Shown here in pieces: positions 5,947 through 6,775 of a stretch of DNA of 6,775 nucleotides. The stretch lies in contig CATPAO010000332.1 in NCBI GenBank assembly GCA_955652025.1, positions 1-6,775 of the forward strand. Direction: 5' to 3'. This DNA comes from Casimicrobiaceae bacterium (lineage in GTDB: Bacteria > Pseudomonadota > Gammaproteobacteria > Burkholderiales > Casimicrobiaceae). Each line of letters begins with the position of its first letter. The first letter of the stretch is position 1. The notes under the pieces were generated by a model. It saw only the letters and a list, made by a program, of their open reading frames with translations, did no database searches and was not told where the DNA came from. The translations under genes and the position numbers were made by a program.

Positions 5947-6775
5947 ATGTCCGACCCCAACGCCAATCCGCTATTGCAAGCCTGGGACACGCCATTCGGC
6001 TTGCCGCCGTTCGACCGCGTGTCCGCCGAACATTTCGTGCCCGCGTTTGACGTGGTGCTTCCCCGACACGACGCCGAGATCGACGCGATCGCGAACAACG
6101 ATGAGCCGCCGTCGTTCGACAACACGATCGCGGCACTCGACGGCAGCGGCCGCGATCTCGTCCGCGTCGCGCTCCTGTTCCACAACCTTGCCGCTTCGGA
6201 GACATCGCCGGCGTTGCAGGCGGTGGAACGCGAGATGTCGCCGCGGATGGCCGCGCACCACAGCGCCATCTACTTGAACGCCCGCCTTTTCGCGCGGGTC
6301 GACGCGCTGCACCGGCAACGGGCCCTGCTCAAGCTCACGCCCGAGCAACTCCGCTTGCTCGATCGCGTTCACCTCGATTTCGTGCTGGCTGGCGCGCGCC
6401 TTTCCGCCGTCGCGAAGACGCGCATGGGAGAGATCGTCGAGCGCCTGGCGAAACTGACGACGCAGTTCACGCAAAACGTCCTCGCCGACGAATCGAGCTA
6501 CGAGCTCGTGCTCGAGGACGAGCGCGATCTGGCAGGGCTGCCCGACCTCGTGCGCGCGGCGGCGCGCGAAGCCGCGCGCGAGCGCGGCAAGCCGAACGCG
6601 TGGGTGATCACGCTGTCGCGCTCGCTGGTCATGCCGTTCCTGACGTTCTCGGATCGGCGCGACTTGCGCGAACGCGCATTCAACGCATGGACACGCCGCG
6701 GCGAAAACGAGGGCGCCCACGACAATCGTCCGATTGCGCGCGAGATCCTCGCGCTCCGCAACGAGCAGGCGCGCC
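5947..6775 (+). CDS. dcp: M3-family metallopeptidase, Dcp-like peptidyl-dipeptidase, 5' part
   Basis: The window holds the first 276 residues; Dcp and oligopeptidase A are about 680 residues, so roughly 40 percent is present and the HExxH zinc motif lies beyond the right edge. The visible part is the helical N-terminal region of thermolysin-like M3 peptidases. Stretches resembling E. coli Dcp are NPLL...LPPFDRVSAEHFVPAFD (7-35), SFDNTIAALDGSGRDLVRV (56-74), IYLNARLFARVDALH (108-122), HLDFVLAGARL (142-152) and LTTQFTQNVLA (170-180). These enzymes remove dipeptides from peptide C-termini, or degrade oligopeptides, in the cytoplasm. There is no signal peptide. ATG 5947 is the only usable start because an in-frame TAA lies at 5917-5919; the ribosome site is weak (GAG at 5935-5937). 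Dcp is favoured over PrlC/OpdA from the N-terminal similarity, not from the active site. Confidence 0.88.
   Translation, partial: MSDPNANPLLQAWDTPFGLPPFDRVSAEHFVPAFDVVLPRHDAEIDAIANNDEPPSFDNTIAALDGSGRDLVRVALLFHNLAASETSPALQAVEREMSPRMAAHHSAIYLNARLFARVDALHRQRALLKLTPEQLRLLDRVHLDFVLAGARLSAVAKTRMGEIVERLAKLTTQFTQNVLADESSYELVLEDERDLAGLPDLVRAAAREAARERGKPNAWVITLSRSLVMPFLTFSDRRDLRERAFNAWTRRGENEGAHDNRPIAREILALRNEQAR

Noticed and set aside
5971..6720. A minus-strand open frame of about 249 codons antisense to the peptidase gene.
   Set aside because: The plus strand encodes recognisable M3 peptidase sequence throughout; the antisense frame is a composition shadow.
1..6775. A search for CRISPR arrays, insertion-sequence ends, tRNA genes, phage or defence genes.
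   Set aside because: No regularly spaced repeats, terminal inverted repeats with target duplications, cloverleaf-like segments or relevant protein motifs were seen by eye. Gene content is housekeeping metabolism, envelope proteins and a peptidase.

Overview
The window is GC-rich, double-stranded bacterial chromosome with compact genes and no sign of mobile DNA. The protein families point to a proteobacterium, most likely a betaproteobacterium. The evidence is an Escherichia-type Kbl/Tdh pair, a DUF4124 exported protein (a family common in beta- and gammaproteobacteria), a Dcp-like M3 peptidase and a GFA-family zinc protein. The taxonomic assignment is inference from family content only.

Layout. 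Positions 1-2572 hold a leftward (minus-strand) operon read in the order kbl, tdh, GFA-family gene. The last gene runs off the left edge. Kbl and Tdh form the threonine-to-glycine pathway: Tdh oxidises L-threonine to 2-amino-3-ketobutyrate, and Kbl splits this with CoA into glycine and acetyl-CoA. The GFA-family gene starts 5 bp after the tdh stop, so it is probably co-transcribed. Position 2573-2705 is a divergent intergenic region with a perfect 7-bp inverted repeat in the kbl leader.

Positions 2706-4091 run rightward: a DUF4124 exported protein or lipoprotein, a 227-bp gap, then two small genes of unknown function (99 and about 88 codons). These converge on a leftward gene for a 427-residue secreted beta-propeller lipoprotein of YVTN type (4249-5532). 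A strong intrinsic terminator for that lipoprotein gene sits at 4098-4130, next to a second hairpin.

Positions 5533-5946 form a 414-bp divergent intergenic region, followed by the first 276 codons of a Dcp-like peptidyl-dipeptidase (5947 onward). It is cut by the right edge before its HExxH zinc motif.

The least ordinary signal is a set of TGTCA direct repeats with 11- or 12-bp period, resembling sites of PhoB/OmpR-family regulators. One lies ahead of the two small genes (3342-3358). A near-identical one lies ahead of the beta-propeller lipoprotein (5735-5753, minus orientation). A third, with 12-bp period, faces the peptidase gene (5798-5816). Each points toward its downstream gene, which suggests shared control. 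I see no defence system, CRISPR array, insertion sequence, phage gene, tRNA or rRNA in the window.
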